Shown: positions 26,979-35,849 of the stretch, piece by piece
Position numbering within the stretch: position 1 is the first letter of the stretch
How the letters are laid out: the number at the start of each line of letters is the position of its first letter
DNA from: Pseudomonas alkylphenolica
GTDB taxonomy: Bacteria; Pseudomonadota; Gammaproteobacteria; Pseudomonadales; Pseudomonadaceae
Assembly: GCF_000746525.1 (NCBI RefSeq)
Contig: NZ_CP009048.1
Location: 2,907,501-2,971,500, forward strand
Direction of reading: 5' to 3'
Length of the DNA: 64,000 nt
Translations under genes and position numbers: made by a program
The notes under the pieces: generated by a model
What the model was told of the DNA's origin: nothing
The model's database searches: none
What the model saw: only the letters and a program-made list of their open reading frames with translations

Positions 26979-28190
26979 TCAATCATTCGTACTTGCCCCA
27001 CCCTTTGCGGCCGTCTGCTGCAGGCAGAAGTCGAAAAAGTGGTTTTCCGGCATAGGCCGGGCAAATAGATAACCCTGCGCAAGGTTGCCGCCCAACTCGA
27101 TGAGCCTCTCCTGTTGCTCGACGGTCTCTACGCCTTCGAGTACCAGCGAGATATCCAGCGCTCGCGCTAACGCTACTGAACAGCTGATGATCGCGGCACT
27201 TCTGGGTTGGCTCTGCATTTTGTGCACGAACGTGCGGTCGAGCTTGATCTGGTTGAACGGCAGCTCACTGAGTCGATCCAGCGAAGAGTAACCAGCACCG
27301 AAATCGTCCATGGCCAGGCCGCAGCCGAGCATACGCAGGCGTACCAGGTTCTCCAGGCTACTGGCAGGCGCACTGATCAGCGCGGATTCGGTAATCTCGA
27401 ACATAACCTTGCTCGGTGGCACTTTTGCGCGCTTGAGCAGGAGCGGAATGCGCTCGGTCAGCGCATTGCAGGCCAATTGCCCAGGATGCAGGTTGAACGC
27501 CAGATTGACCACGCGCCCTTGTGCCGCCAAGCGCTGGTGCAGTTCCAGCCCCTGTTCGAACAGATGCCAGAACAGCCTGTCGATCAGGTTGTGCTGTTCC
27601 ATCACCGATAAAAAATGCGCAGGTGACAGCACGCCCCACTGCGGATGATTCCAGCGCGCCAGCACTTCTGCTCCGACCAATAGCTGCCCCTCAAGGGTGA
27701 CTTTGGGTTGGTAGTACGCCTCGAACTCGCCGTTATCCAAGCCCCGCTGTACGTCACCCAGGCATGGCAGTTCTGCAGGGCACAGCAACCTTGGCGCGGC
27801 TTTGCAGTGTTCGTGGTAACGTTTGACCAACGGGCGGAAACCCTCCAGGTGGAACGGCTTGCCCAGATCACCGAGATAGGTCAGCCCAAGGCAGTGGATC
27901 ATTGCGACAGTGGCCTGACGCAAGATCGGGTCGAGCTCACTGCACAGCACCACCGCTCCGACTTTGCCACTGCTGCTGGCATGACGCAGGAAGGCCAGGC
28001 CGTCCATACCCGCCATATTCAGGTCACAAAGGACAATATCGACAAAGCTGGTGGTTGCCAGCATCGCCATTGCTTGATCACCGTCCGCCGCTTGCAAGAC
28101 AGGACTCGATAGGTGTTTTTCCAGGGCGGTCACGGTGACGAGGCGCTGGAAGGGTTCATCCTCCAGGACCAGAACTGTCAAGTCTTGCAT
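26979..28190 (-). CDS. RocR-like response regulator with EAL c-di-GMP phosphodiesterase domain
   Basis: A 403-residue REC-EAL protein from ATG 28190. The receiver has Asp56 (VLCDLNMAG). The EAL domain (about 150-395) keeps the metal and catalytic residues: Glu175 in GAEVLARW, FNLHPGQL, FEITESAL, the DDFGAGYSS loop, IKLDR and EGVETVEQQ, so it should be an active phosphodiesterase. Size, layout and the EVL form of the motif match P. aeruginosa RocR, which competes with RocA1 for phosphate from RocS1. It lies 131 bp upstream of the sensor kinase on the same strand and is divergent from the LuxR-type regulator. Confidence 0.92.
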   Translation of the reverse strand: MQDLTVLVLEDEPFQRLVTVTALEKHLSSPVLQAADGDQAMAMLATTSFVDIVLCDLNMAGMDGLAFLRHASSSGKVGAVVLCSELDPILRQATVAMIHCLGLTYLGDLGKPFHLEGFRPLVKRYHEHCKAAPRLLCPAELPCLGDVQRGLDNGEFEAYYQPKVTLEGQLLVGAEVLARWNHPQWGVLSPAHFLSVMEQHNLIDRLFWHLFEQGLELHQRLAAQGRVVNLAFNLHPGQLACNALTERIPLLLKRAKVPPSKVMFEITESALISAPASSLENLVRLRMLGCGLAMDDFGAGYSSLDRLSELPFNQIKLDRTFVHKMQSQPRSAAIISCSVALARALDISLVLEGVETVEQQERLIELGGNLAQGYLFARPMPENHFFDFCLQQTAAKGGASTND

Positions 28191-28250
28191 TGCAGGTCTA
28201 CACGCAAATGGGGGGGGAGCAGTGTGCGAGACCCACTTCCGACATCTCCA

Positions 28251-28285
28251 TGGGAGATTTCTCATGCTTCCTAGGAAATTTCCTA
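28251..28285. promoter_or_regulatory. Palindromic site TAGGAAATTTCCTA and a weaker copy, between the Roc-like genes
   Basis: A perfect 14-bp palindrome at 28272-28285 consists of two head-to-head TTTCCTA heptads. A degenerate version, TGGGAGATTTCTCA, lies at 28251-28264, exactly 21 bp upstream, or two helical turns. From memory, TTTCCTA is close to the heptad bound by BvgA, the homologue of the adjacent response regulator. It lies in the divergent region of the REC-EAL and LuxR-type genes, so autoregulation is likely. Confidence 0.6.
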
Positions 28286-28399
28286 AGGTAGACTACACGA
28301 ATGTACAGCTCCGCCCTGTTCGGCTAATGAGTGTTAGCCTTTTACAGCCCAGGTTGTACCGTTCCGTAACAAGCGTTTTCTCAAGGTAAAAATCACACT

Positions 28400-29026
28400 A
28401 TGCATAGCGTTCTGATAGTTGACGATCATCCGGTCATTCGACTTGCCGTCAGGGTCCTGCTGGAAAAGCACGGCATGCGCGTGGTGGGTGAAGCAGACAA
28501 TGGACTCGATGCTGTTCAGCTGGTACGCGACCTGGCCCCACAAGTGGTCGTTCTCGATATTGGTATTCCGAAACTGGACGGGTTTACTGTTATCTCTCGT
28601 ATCAAAGCCCTGAATGTGCGTAGCGAAATATTGATACTGACTTCGCAACCGGCCGATTCGGTGTGCCGACGCTGTATTCAGCTGGGGGCGCGCGGTTTCG
28701 TCAATAAAGAAGAAGACCTCGGCAGCCTGATCACTGCGATCAAAGCCGTGGACGCCGGTTATACCTTCTTTCCCGCCCTGACCTTTGACAGTGTCAATCC
28801 GGCGGAGCAACTGACTGAACGTGAACAGATTCAATCGCTGACCGACCGGGAAGTGACGGTATTGCAGTATCTGGCTCAGGGTTACTCCAATAAGCAGATT
28901 GGTGAAATGCTCTTTCTCAGCAATAAAACGGTCAGCACCTACAAAACCCGGCTTTTGCAAAAACTGGGCGCTACTTCATTGGTCGATCTGGCCGAGTTCG
29001 CCAAACGCAATGCATTGACTCCCTGA
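28400..29026 (+). CDS. BvgA/RocA1-like LuxR-family response regulator
   Basis: A 208-residue regulator. The receiver (about 1-120) has the acidic pair Asp8-Asp9 in LIVDDHP and phospho-acceptor Asp53 (VVVLDIGIPK). The C-terminal LuxR-type helix-turn-helix (about 145-208) is LTDREVTVLQYLAQGYSNKQ followed by TVSTYKTRLLQKL. It is of the FimZ/BvgA/RocA1 type. It is divergent from the REC-EAL gene and directly upstream of the fimbrial operon. Identical palindromes on both sides of it suggest that it binds there. Confidence 0.92.
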   Translation: MHSVLIVDDHPVIRLAVRVLLEKHGMRVVGEADNGLDAVQLVRDLAPQVVVLDIGIPKLDGFTVISRIKALNVRSEILILTSQPADSVCRRCIQLGARGFVNKEEDLGSLITAIKAVDAGYTFFPALTFDSVNPAEQLTEREQIQSLTDREVTVLQYLAQGYSNKQIGEMLFLSNKTVSTYKTRLLQKLGATSLVDLAEFAKRNALTP

Positions 29027-29045
29027 GCGACACTCAATGATCACG

Positions 29046-29110
29046 TAGGAAATTTCCTAGGCCTGCGTCGGCAACGTCCTACTCACTTTTTCCCTGCTCA
29101 CTCCTAGACT
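29046..29110 (+). promoter_or_regulatory. Promoter region of the fimbrial operon with TAGGAAATTTCCTA
   Basis: The 14-bp palindrome found at 28272-28285 occurs again at 29046-29059, after the response-regulator gene and about 145 bp before the first pilin ATG. A possible -10, TAGACT (29105-29110), has only a poor -35 near 29082, as expected for an activator-dependent promoter. The distance from the palindrome centre to the predicted start is about 64 bp, leaving room for further regulator dimers in between. Confidence 0.5.
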
Positions 29111-29202
29111 TATCCCAGCTCAACGGTGCACAGATACCGCAGCTGAGAGAGTGTTCCATTGAGTCCCCTTCAAGGACATCAATTTATAACTAGGAGTGTG
29201 AA

Positions 29203-29757
29203 ATGAAACTTAGTACGTTGGCCGGCGCGATCATGGCGGTTTCCCTTGCAGCGACTTCTGCTGTCAGTGTTGCCAAAGATCAGGGGCACGGTGTGATTAC
29301 CTTCAAGGGCGCGATTATTGATGCACCGTGCTCCATCGCTCAAGAGTCGCAATACCAGACTGTCGACATGGATCAGATTGCCAACGTTGCCCTGAAAAAC
29401 GGCGGCAAATCCAACCCGACCCCCTTCAAGATCGAGCTGCGCGGCTGTGAGCTGGGCGCCCTGAAGGCGGCCACCGCGACCTTTAGCGGTTCGCCTTCAT
29501 CCAACCCTGACCTGCTGGCGCTCAAAGGTACTGCCCAAGGTGCCAGCCTGGCCATCGCCGACCACACCGGCGCGCTGATCAAGCTTGGCACTGCTTCGCC
29601 TGCACAGACGCTGTCCAATGGCGACACCTATCTGCAGTTCAATGCCTACCTGCAAGGCGACATGGTTGCCCCGGAAGGCGGCGGCGAAAGCACTGCGGCC
29701 GAAATCGTACCGGGCGACTTCGAGACCTTCGCCAACTTCACCCTCGCTTATCAGTAA
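29203..29757 (+). CDS. Type 1-like fimbrial major subunit
   Basis: A 184-residue pilin with signal peptide (cleavage near VSVAK, about residue 25). The conserved cysteine pair is in DAPCSIA and LRGCELG, and the C-terminus ends in the FANFTLAYQ beta-zipper strand used in chaperone and usher contacts. AGGAG lies upstream of ATG 29203. As the first gene, followed by a strong hairpin, it is probably the major shaft subunit. It resembles the CupC/FimA-type subunits of Pseudomonas. Confidence 0.92.
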   Translation: MKLSTLAGAIMAVSLAATSAVSVAKDQGHGVITFKGAIIDAPCSIAQESQYQTVDMDQIANVALKNGGKSNPTPFKIELRGCELGALKAATATFSGSPSSNPDLLALKGTAQGASLAIADHTGALIKLGTASPAQTLSNGDTYLQFNAYLQGDMVAPEGGGESTAAEIVPGDFETFANFTLAYQ

Positions 29758-29777
29758 CGGCTACCGTCACTGAAGTA

Positions 29778-29810
29778 CCCCGCAGTACGCACAAACTGCG
29801 TACTGCGGGG
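29778..29810 (+). terminator. Strong intercistronic hairpin after the first pilin gene
   Basis: CCCCGCAGTACGCA (29778-29791), loop CAAAC, then the exact complement TGCGTACTGCGGGG (29797-29810): 14 base pairs. No U-run follows, so it is more likely an mRNA stabiliser or partial attenuator that raises the major pilin relative to the rest of the operon than a full terminator. Confidence 0.7.
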
Positions 29811-29828
29811 GAGCTAGCGGAGGTCTAA

Positions 29829-30377
29829 ATGATTCGTTCAACCGCGCTGCTGCTGATGCCGCTGTTCCTGTACGCCTGGGGCCAGCCCGCCAGTGCTGCT
29901 GAGGCGCCGATTGGCGGCGCACTCAAGGGGCGCGTGCAACTGGCCGGGAGCATTGTCGATAGTGCCTGCAGCATCCGCGTGGGTAATGACAATCAGACCG
30001 TGGCGTTTAAACCCACCGCACTTAATGGGTTAGTGAGCGGCGATAGTTCATCTCAACAATCCCTGAGCATCCATATCAGCGATTGCATCAGTTCCAGTGC
30101 GTCCAGCAATAGCGAGCCTGCACAGCGTTTCAAGCTGGCGTTCGAAGGTGAAGCGGAAGGTAAATACTTCGGTATTCAAGGCGGCGCACAAGGCATTGCA
30201 TTACAGATAAAAGATGAACAAGGAAAGTTGATTTCACCCGGCATGTTACTTGAGCACAGTTCACTGTCTAGCGACAGCCTGATGCTTAATTACTCGCTGT
30301 CACTCGTCGGTAGCGGTCATGCACTGGAAGCAGGCGACTATCACGCCACGATCAAGCTGAGCATTCAGCACTTCTGA
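29829..30377 (+). CDS. Fimbrial subunit 2
   Basis: A 182-residue pilin-like protein with a signal peptide (cleavage near ASAAE) and the cysteine pair in DSACSIRV and ISDCISS. The C-terminus (DYHATIKLSIQHF) ends in the alternating pattern of pilin beta-zippers. GGAGG lies close to ATG 29829. Sequence similarity to the first subunit is only at family level. It may be an adaptor or second shaft subunit. Confidence 0.88.
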   Translation: MIRSTALLLMPLFLYAWGQPASAAEAPIGGALKGRVQLAGSIVDSACSIRVGNDNQTVAFKPTALNGLVSGDSSSQQSLSIHISDCISSSASSNSEPAQRFKLAFEGEAEGKYFGIQGGAQGIALQIKDEQGKLISPGMLLEHSSLSSDSLMLNYSLSLVGSGHALEAGDYHATIKLSIQHF

Positions 30378-30421
30378 ACTGCAGACACTCAGTGTGCAGT
30401 GTCGTTCAAGGATTTAATCAC

Positions 30422-32911
30422 GTGGATCACCGTAAGGTACTGGCTACCACGGCGTTGTGCTGTGCCGCGACGTGGGCAAGTGCAGCCGAAGAATTCCAAT
30501 TCAACACCGATGTACTGGACCTCAAGGATCGCGAGAACCTTGATCTTGGGGTGTTTGCTTCGGCCAACTTCATCATGCCCGGCCAATACAGTCTGATGGT
30601 GCACGTGAACCGCGATACATTGACGGAGTTCCCGGTTGACTATTTCCCCGCCGAGGACGACCCAAAAAGCAGCGTTGCCTGCCTGTCGCCGGCGTTGGTC
30701 AATGAACTGGGCTTGAAAGAACAGGTGATCAAATCCCTGACTTGGTGGCACGCCGGTGACTGCCTGGACCTGGGCAGCGTTCCCGGCATGCAGGCCCGTG
30801 GCAACCTGGGCACTGCGGGGCTGTACCTGAGCATCCCCCAGGACCAGCTGGAATACACCGCGGCCAACTGGGACCCGCCTTCGCGCTGGGATGACGGTAT
30901 TGCCGGGGTGCTGTTCGATTACAACTTCAACGCCCAGACCACCGAGCGCAAGCAGGGTAAAGGTCGCAGCGACAACCTCAGTGGCAATGGCACCACCGGT
31001 ATCAACCTGGGCGCCTGGCGCTTGCGCGGCGACTGGCAGACCCAGGTGCAACGAAGTGACGACCAGCCGTCACTACAGCAATTTGCCTGGAGCCGGTTTT
31101 ATGCGCTGCGCGCCGTGCCGTCGCTGCGCTCGAGCCTGATCGTCGGTGAAGACTATCTGGACTCCAACCTGTTCGGCAGCTTTCGCTACACCGGCGGCAA
31201 CCTCAGCAGCAACGACAACATGCTGCCACCCAACCTCAGGGGTTATGCCCCGGAAGTCAGGGGTGTGGCACGCACCAACGCGCGCGTGGTGATTCGCCAG
31301 CAAGGCCGGGTGCTCTACGACACCCAGGTGCCGCCAGGCGCATTTCGAATCCAGGACCTCAACGATGCGGTCTCTGGCCAACTGGACGTGCGCGTCGAAG
31401 AACAGGACGGCAGCGTCCAGGAATTCCAGATGGACACTGCCAGCATTCCCTACCTGACCCGTCCGGGTACGGTGCGCTACAAGCTGGCCGCCGGTAAACC
31501 CTCCGATTGGGAGCATCAGATGGATGGCCCGGCCTTCGCCACCGGTGAGTTTTCCTGGGGTGTCAGTAATGGCTGGTCATTGTATGGCGGCGGCCTCGGC
31601 GCCAAGGACTACGGCTCCCTGGCCGTGGGTGTGGGCCGCGACCTGATGGCGTTCGGTGCGCTGTCATTCGACGTCACCCAGTCGCGGGCCACCCTGCCGG
31701 AGCGCAACACGCTGAGCGGCAAGTCCTACCGTGCCAGCTATTCCAAACGCTTCGATGAGTACGACAGCCAGGTCACCTTCGCTGGCTACCGGTTTTCGGA
31801 GGAAAACTACCTGAGCATGAACGAGTTCATCGAAGCCCGGCGCGGCAGCGAGGCGCTGAACCAGAGCAAGGAGCTGTACACCGCGACGGTGAGTAAACAG
31901 TTTCGCGACTCCGGGCTCAGCCTGTACTTCAACTACAACCACCAGACCTACTGGAACAGCCAGGCCAGTGATCGCTACAGCCTGTCGTTGTCGCGCTACT
32001 TCGATGTCGGCGGCCTGAAGAACCTCAGCCTGTCGCTGACCACCTACCAGAACAAGGCCAACGGCACCTCCGATGACGGTGCCTACCTGTCGGTCAGTAT
32101 TCCTTGGGGCAACACCGGTTCATTCAGCTACAACTCATCGGTCAATCGTGGCGAAAGCAGGCATAGCCTGGGTTACTACGACCGCATCGATGAGCGTAAC
32201 CACTACATGCTCAGCGCCGGTAAGTCCTCAAGCGGCGAAACCGCCAGCGGCTTCCTCTCCCATGATGGCGATCAGGCCCAGGTGGTGGCCAGCGCCAGCT
32301 ACCAGGCCGGTGAGTACACCTCGGCCGGCCTGTCCCTGCAAGGCGGCGCGACCCTGACCGGTCAAGGTGCGGCGCTGCACCGCAGCAGCGTCATGGGCGG
32401 CACCCGGTTGCTGCTCGATACCCAGGGCGTGGCCGGCGTGCCGGTGCGCGGCAACGGTGGGGTCACCCGTACCAACCGTTTCGGCAAGGCGGTGGTGACC
32501 GACGTCAACAGCTACTACCGCAACCAGGCCAGCATCGTCCTGGACAGCCTGGCCGACGATGTCGAAGCCACCCAGTCAATTACCCAGGCAACCCTGACCG
32601 AGGGTGCGATTGGTTATCGCCGTTTCGATGTGATCGCCGGACACAAAGCCATGGTCGTCATTCGCATGGCTGACCGCAGCGCGCCGCCCTTTGGCGCCAC
32701 CGCGCAGAACCGCCGCGGCCAGGAAACCGGCATTGTCGGCGAAGACGGATCGACTTATCTGAGCGGCATGAAGCCGGGCGAAAGCATGTCGCTGCATTGG
32801 GGTGGCAGCTCGCGTTGCCGTTTCACCCTGCCCGACCAGGTGCAATCGCCGGAACGACAACTGGAGCTGCTGTGCCAGCCCGTCAGCGAGGCGGACAACA
32901 GCGCCGCTTAA
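30422..32911 (+). CDS. Fimbrial usher (outer-membrane secretion pore)
   Basis: An 829-residue PapC/FimD-type usher. GTG 30422 was chosen because AAGGA precedes it and it begins the signal peptide MDHRKVLATTALCCAATWASA; an earlier GTG at 30392 lacks a ribosome site. The mature protein starts with the PapC N-domain (EFQFNTDVLDLKDRENLDLG), then the beta-barrel with plug (RGVARTNARVVIRQQGRVLY), and ends with C-domains (PPFGATAQNRRGQETGIVGE). It assembles the subunits encoded around it. Confidence 0.95.
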   Translation: MDHRKVLATTALCCAATWASAAEEFQFNTDVLDLKDRENLDLGVFASANFIMPGQYSLMVHVNRDTLTEFPVDYFPAEDDPKSSVACLSPALVNELGLKEQVIKSLTWWHAGDCLDLGSVPGMQARGNLGTAGLYLSIPQDQLEYTAANWDPPSRWDDGIAGVLFDYNFNAQTTERKQGKGRSDNLSGNGTTGINLGAWRLRGDWQTQVQRSDDQPSLQQFAWSRFYALRAVPSLRSSLIVGEDYLDSNLFGSFRYTGGNLSSNDNMLPPNLRGYAPEVRGVARTNARVVIRQQGRVLYDTQVPPGAFRIQDLNDAVSGQLDVRVEEQDGSVQEFQMDTASIPYLTRPGTVRYKLAAGKPSDWEHQMDGPAFATGEFSWGVSNGWSLYGGGLGAKDYGSLAVGVGRDLMAFGALSFDVTQSRATLPERNTLSGKSYRASYSKRFDEYDSQVTFAGYRFSEENYLSMNEFIEARRGSEALNQSKELYTATVSKQFRDSGLSLYFNYNHQTYWNSQASDRYSLSLSRYFDVGGLKNLSLSLTTYQNKANGTSDDGAYLSVSIPWGNTGSFSYNSSVNRGESRHSLGYYDRIDERNHYMLSAGKSSSGETASGFLSHDGDQAQVVASASYQAGEYTSAGLSLQGGATLTGQGAALHRSSVMGGTRLLLDTQGVAGVPVRGNGGVTRTNRFGKAVVTDVNSYYRNQASIVLDSLADDVEATQSITQATLTEGAIGYRRFDVIAGHKAMVVIRMADRSAPPFGATAQNRRGQETGIVGEDGSTYLSGMKPGESMSLHWGGSSRCRFTLPDQVQSPERQLELLCQPVSEADNSAA

Positions 32912-32933
32912 TCTATTTGCAACAGGTACCTTT

Positions 32934-33692
32934 ATGAACACCAGCTTCAAGCGCAACACCCTGCCCCTGCTCGCCCTGATCGGCGCGTGCACGACACAAA
33001 CCAGCCTGGCCGCCGTGTCGCTGGACCGCACCCGGGTGATTTTTACCGGCAGCGAGAAATCGGTCAGCCTCAGCGTCAGCAATCAGAACACCCAGCTGCC
33101 CTACCTGGCCCAGGCCTGGATCGAAAACGAACAGGCCGAGAAGATCACCAGCCCCCTGGTGGTGCTGCCGCCGATCCAGCGTCTGGAAGCCGGGACCAAC
33201 AGCCAGGTGAAGATTCAGGGCCTGCCTGAACTAGGCCAGTTGCCGCAGGACCGCGAGTCGCTGTTCTACTTCAACCTGCGTGAGATTCCACCACGCAGCG
33301 ATAAGCCGAACACCTTGCAGATCGCCCTGCAGACGCGGGTGAAGCTGTTCTATCGCCCTGCGGCAATCGCCCCCAGGGCCGGTGTCAACCAAGCCCCCTG
33401 GCAGGAAAAACTGACCCTGACCCGCCAGAACGACCGCTACCTGGTCAACAACCCGACGCCCTACTACGTCACGCTAATCGACGCCACGCCCAACCTCAAG
33501 GCCGCCAGCGCAACCGACTTCAAACCCCTGATGGTCGCCCCGCGGGGCCAGCTCGATCTGGGCGTCAGCAGCAAGGCGCTGGGCGACAAGCCGGTGCTCA
33601 CCTACGTCAATGACTATGGCGGCCGACCGCAGCTGCAGTTCAGCTGTGTTACAGCCACCTGCACCGCCAGCCCCGTTGCCAGCAAACGCTGA
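32934..33692 (+). CDS. Periplasmic fimbrial chaperone
   Basis: A 252-residue PapD-type chaperone. The signal peptide (MNTSFKRNTLPLLALIGACT to SLA) is followed by two Ig-like domains. Family motifs are visible: SLDRTRVIFTGSEKSVSLSV, the subunit-binding strand LPQDRESLFYFNLREIPP, and a C-domain with VNNPTPYYVTL. It lies 22 bp after the usher. It is the only chaperone gene and must therefore serve all six subunits and the adhesin-like protein. Confidence 0.94.
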   Translation: MNTSFKRNTLPLLALIGACTTQTSLAAVSLDRTRVIFTGSEKSVSLSVSNQNTQLPYLAQAWIENEQAEKITSPLVVLPPIQRLEAGTNSQVKIQGLPELGQLPQDRESLFYFNLREIPPRSDKPNTLQIALQTRVKLFYRPAAIAPRAGVNQAPWQEKLTLTRQNDRYLVNNPTPYYVTLIDATPNLKAASATDFKPLMVAPRGQLDLGVSSKALGDKPVLTYVNDYGGRPQLQFSCVTATCTASPVASKR

Positions 33693-33724
33693 CATCCGAT
33701 GACTCATTCACCCGAGGGCAAATC

Positions 33725-34303
33725 ATGATGCCTGGAACCCGTAGCTGTCTGGCAGTCTTGCTCTGCAGCGCCAGTGTCTCGACCTTGTCTCACGCCGCTG
33801 GCAGCCCTGTGCAGTCGGCCGAGTTCCAGGTGACCGGGACCTTGCTGGAAAGCGCCTGCTACCTGGACCTCAGCTCCGCCTATCAGACCCTGTCGTTAGG
33901 CGAACTGAGCACCGCCCGGCTGTCACGCATGGGTGATCAGGGCACGCCGGTGGCCCTGCATCTCAAGCTGCAAGGCTGTGTGCGCAGCGACGGCGGCCGC
34001 CGTGATGAGCAACAGGGCACCCTGGTCTGGAGCGCGATCGAGCCGGTGGCAGCGCTGGCCTTCAACGCGGTGGCCGATGCCGATACCCCCGATCTGATCA
34101 AGGTGGTCGGTGCCGAGGGTTTCGGGCTGCGTCTGGTCGATGTGCAAGGCAACAATGTACGCCTGGGCCGCATAGCTCCGGCCTGGTTCGTCTCGCCCGG
34201 TAATAGCCAGCTGACCTATTACATCCGGCCTGAGCGCACGTCCGCGCCGCTGCGCCCGGGCGCCTTTCGCGCCAGCCTCAATGTGAACCTGGCATATGAC
34301 TGA
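33725..34303 (+). CDS. Fimbrial minor subunit 3
   Basis: A 192-residue pilin-domain protein with a signal peptide (MPGTRSCLAVLLCSASVST, cleavage near SHAAG). The cysteine pair is in ESACYLDL and LQGCVRSD, and the C-terminus is RASLNVNLAYD. GAGGG lies upstream of ATG 33725. Its place after the chaperone suggests a minor or tip-fibrillum subunit. Its stop lies 10 bp before the next start. Confidence 0.87.
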   Translation: MMPGTRSCLAVLLCSASVSTLSHAAGSPVQSAEFQVTGTLLESACYLDLSSAYQTLSLGELSTARLSRMGDQGTPVALHLKLQGCVRSDGGRRDEQQGTLVWSAIEPVAALAFNAVADADTPDLIKVVGAEGFGLRLVDVQGNNVRLGRIAPAWFVSPGNSQLTYYIRPERTSAPLRPGAFRASLNVNLAYD

Positions 34304-34313
34304 GGCTTGCAGG

Positions 34314-34802
34314 ATGACTGTCACACGTATTGCCATGCTGGCCGTGCTGCTGGGTAGCGCATCTTCGACCGATGCTGCCGAGCAGCAGGTGGTGACGATC
34401 AAAGGTGTTGTCTATGCAGCGATTCCTTGCGTGATCAATAAAAACGCCCCCATCAGCGCACCGTTTGGCGATGTGCAAACCGCTGGCATCGATGGCAGTT
34501 ACAAGACCATCACCCTGGAGTACACACTCGATTGCAGCCGCTCGACGAGTAATGAACTGCGCATGCAGGTGCGCGGTACCCCCGCCTCCGCCTTCAATCC
34601 GGCGCTGCTGGTGGTACCCGGCTATGACAGCCTCGGCATCGCCCTTAAAAAGGACGGTGCGCGGCTTGCGGTCAACACCTGGGCAGACTTCGACACCCGC
34701 AAACAGCCCGTGCTGCAAGCCGTTCTGGTCAAGCGTGAAAACAGAGAAATCAAAGCCGGCGCGTTCAAGGCCAGCGCAACCCTGGTGGTGGACTATCGAT
34801 GA
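34314..34802 (+). CDS. Fimbrial minor subunit 4
   Basis: A 162-residue pilin-domain protein. The start at 34314 (MTVTRIAMLAVLLGSASS) gives a clean signal peptide and has GAGG upstream; a start at 34296 would add six residues. The cysteines are in AAIPCVIN and YTLDCSRS; the C-terminus ASATLVVDYR fits the beta-zipper. Its stop overlaps the next start by four bases (ATGA), so the two are translationally coupled. Confidence 0.86.
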   Translation: MTVTRIAMLAVLLGSASSTDAAEQQVVTIKGVVYAAIPCVINKNAPISAPFGDVQTAGIDGSYKTITLEYTLDCSRSTSNELRMQVRGTPASAFNPALLVVPGYDSLGIALKKDGARLAVNTWADFDTRKQPVLQAVLVKRENREIKAGAFKASATLVVDYR

Positions 34803-35302
34803 ATACCCTCTATCGCAAGCTGGCAATACTGTCAGTCGCCGCCCTGCCCCTGCCATGCATTGGCGCAGACAACCTGCAATTCAGCGGCACGCTGCTGGCT
34901 CCGCCCGGCTGCACCGTCAGCGACAAGGGAGGGCGTATCGAGGTGCGCTTTCAGAGCAATATCGCCGTCAACCGCATCGATGGCGAGCTCTACCGCCAGG
35001 CGATTCCCTACCAGATCGAATGCCCGGGTGCCGCCAACGCAGGCATCACATGGCACATGCGCCTGACCCTCAAGGGCACTGACGCCCATTTCGACCCTGC
35101 CGCGCTCAAGACCTCGGTGAACGACCTGGGCATCAAGGTACTGCTTGGCGGTACCCCACTGATTCCCAATCAACCCCGAGAGATCGATGTCAACGCATCG
35201 ACACCGCCAGTGCTGGAAGCCGTACCAGTAAAGCTTACCGGGGCGGCGCTGCCCAGCACCGACTTTACCGCTTCGGCGCTACTGATGGCCGAACTCTACT
35301 AG
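34799..35302 (+). CDS. Fimbrial minor subunit 5
   Basis: A 167-residue pilin-domain protein with a signal peptide ending near PCIGA. Cysteines are in PPGCTVSD and QIECPGAA; the C-terminus is FTASALLMAELY. Similar in plan to the subunit encoded next, but with low sequence identity, so the series is not a recent tandem duplication. Confidence 0.87.
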   Translation: MNTLYRKLAILSVAALPLPCIGADNLQFSGTLLAPPGCTVSDKGGRIEVRFQSNIAVNRIDGELYRQAIPYQIECPGAANAGITWHMRLTLKGTDAHFDPAALKTSVNDLGIKVLLGGTPLIPNQPREIDVNASTPPVLEAVPVKLTGAALPSTDFTASALLMAELY

Positions 35303-35310
35303 GAGGATCT

Positions 35311-35844
35311 ATGGGCAAGTGGGCCATGACCCTGAGCGTTTGGGGCGCCGCCAGCCTCTGGTTGCCTGCGCTACAGGCAGCAGAAGACAACCTGTACTTC
35401 TCCGGCACCCTGGTGAATGAACCTTGCGTGCTGGCCGAGGAGAATGAGCTGATCAAACTGGACTTCAAAAGCGTGATCGACAACGACCTCTACCTCAACG
35501 GCAGAACCAAGGGCCGCCCCATCGAGCTGCGCCTGAAGAACTGCGATCTGGACGTCGGTAAACGCATAGTCAGCATCACCTTCAGTGGTAACGAAAGCAG
35601 CGAACCACCCGGGCTGCTGGTGCTGCAAAGCGCGACCGTCCAAGGCCTGCTGGTGGGGCTGGAGACGACCGCCGGCACGGCCTTGCCGTTGAACAAGAGC
35701 CACCGCATGGGCGAACTGAGCAGCGGCGACAATCTGCTCAACTTCAATGCCTACCTGCAAGGCGAACCCGAGGCGCTAGCCAATCGCAGCCTCGGACTGG
35801 GCGACTTCGAAGCCTCCATGACCTTTGCCTTGAGTTACGAGTGA
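35311..35844 (+). CDS. Fimbrial minor subunit 6
   Basis: A 177-residue pilin-domain protein with a signal peptide (MGKWAMTLSVWGAASLWLPA to LQA), cysteines in NEPCVLAE and LKNCDLDV and a C-terminus FEASMTFALSYE. AGGAGG lies just before ATG 35311. Of the minor subunits it is the one most like the major pilin around NLLNFNAYLQGE, and it may connect tip and shaft. Confidence 0.88.
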   Translation: MGKWAMTLSVWGAASLWLPALQAAEDNLYFSGTLVNEPCVLAEENELIKLDFKSVIDNDLYLNGRTKGRPIELRLKNCDLDVGKRIVSITFSGNESSEPPGLLVLQSATVQGLLVGLETTAGTALPLNKSHRMGELSSGDNLLNFNAYLQGEPEALANRSLGLGDFEASMTFALSYE

Positions 35845-35849
35845 TCACC

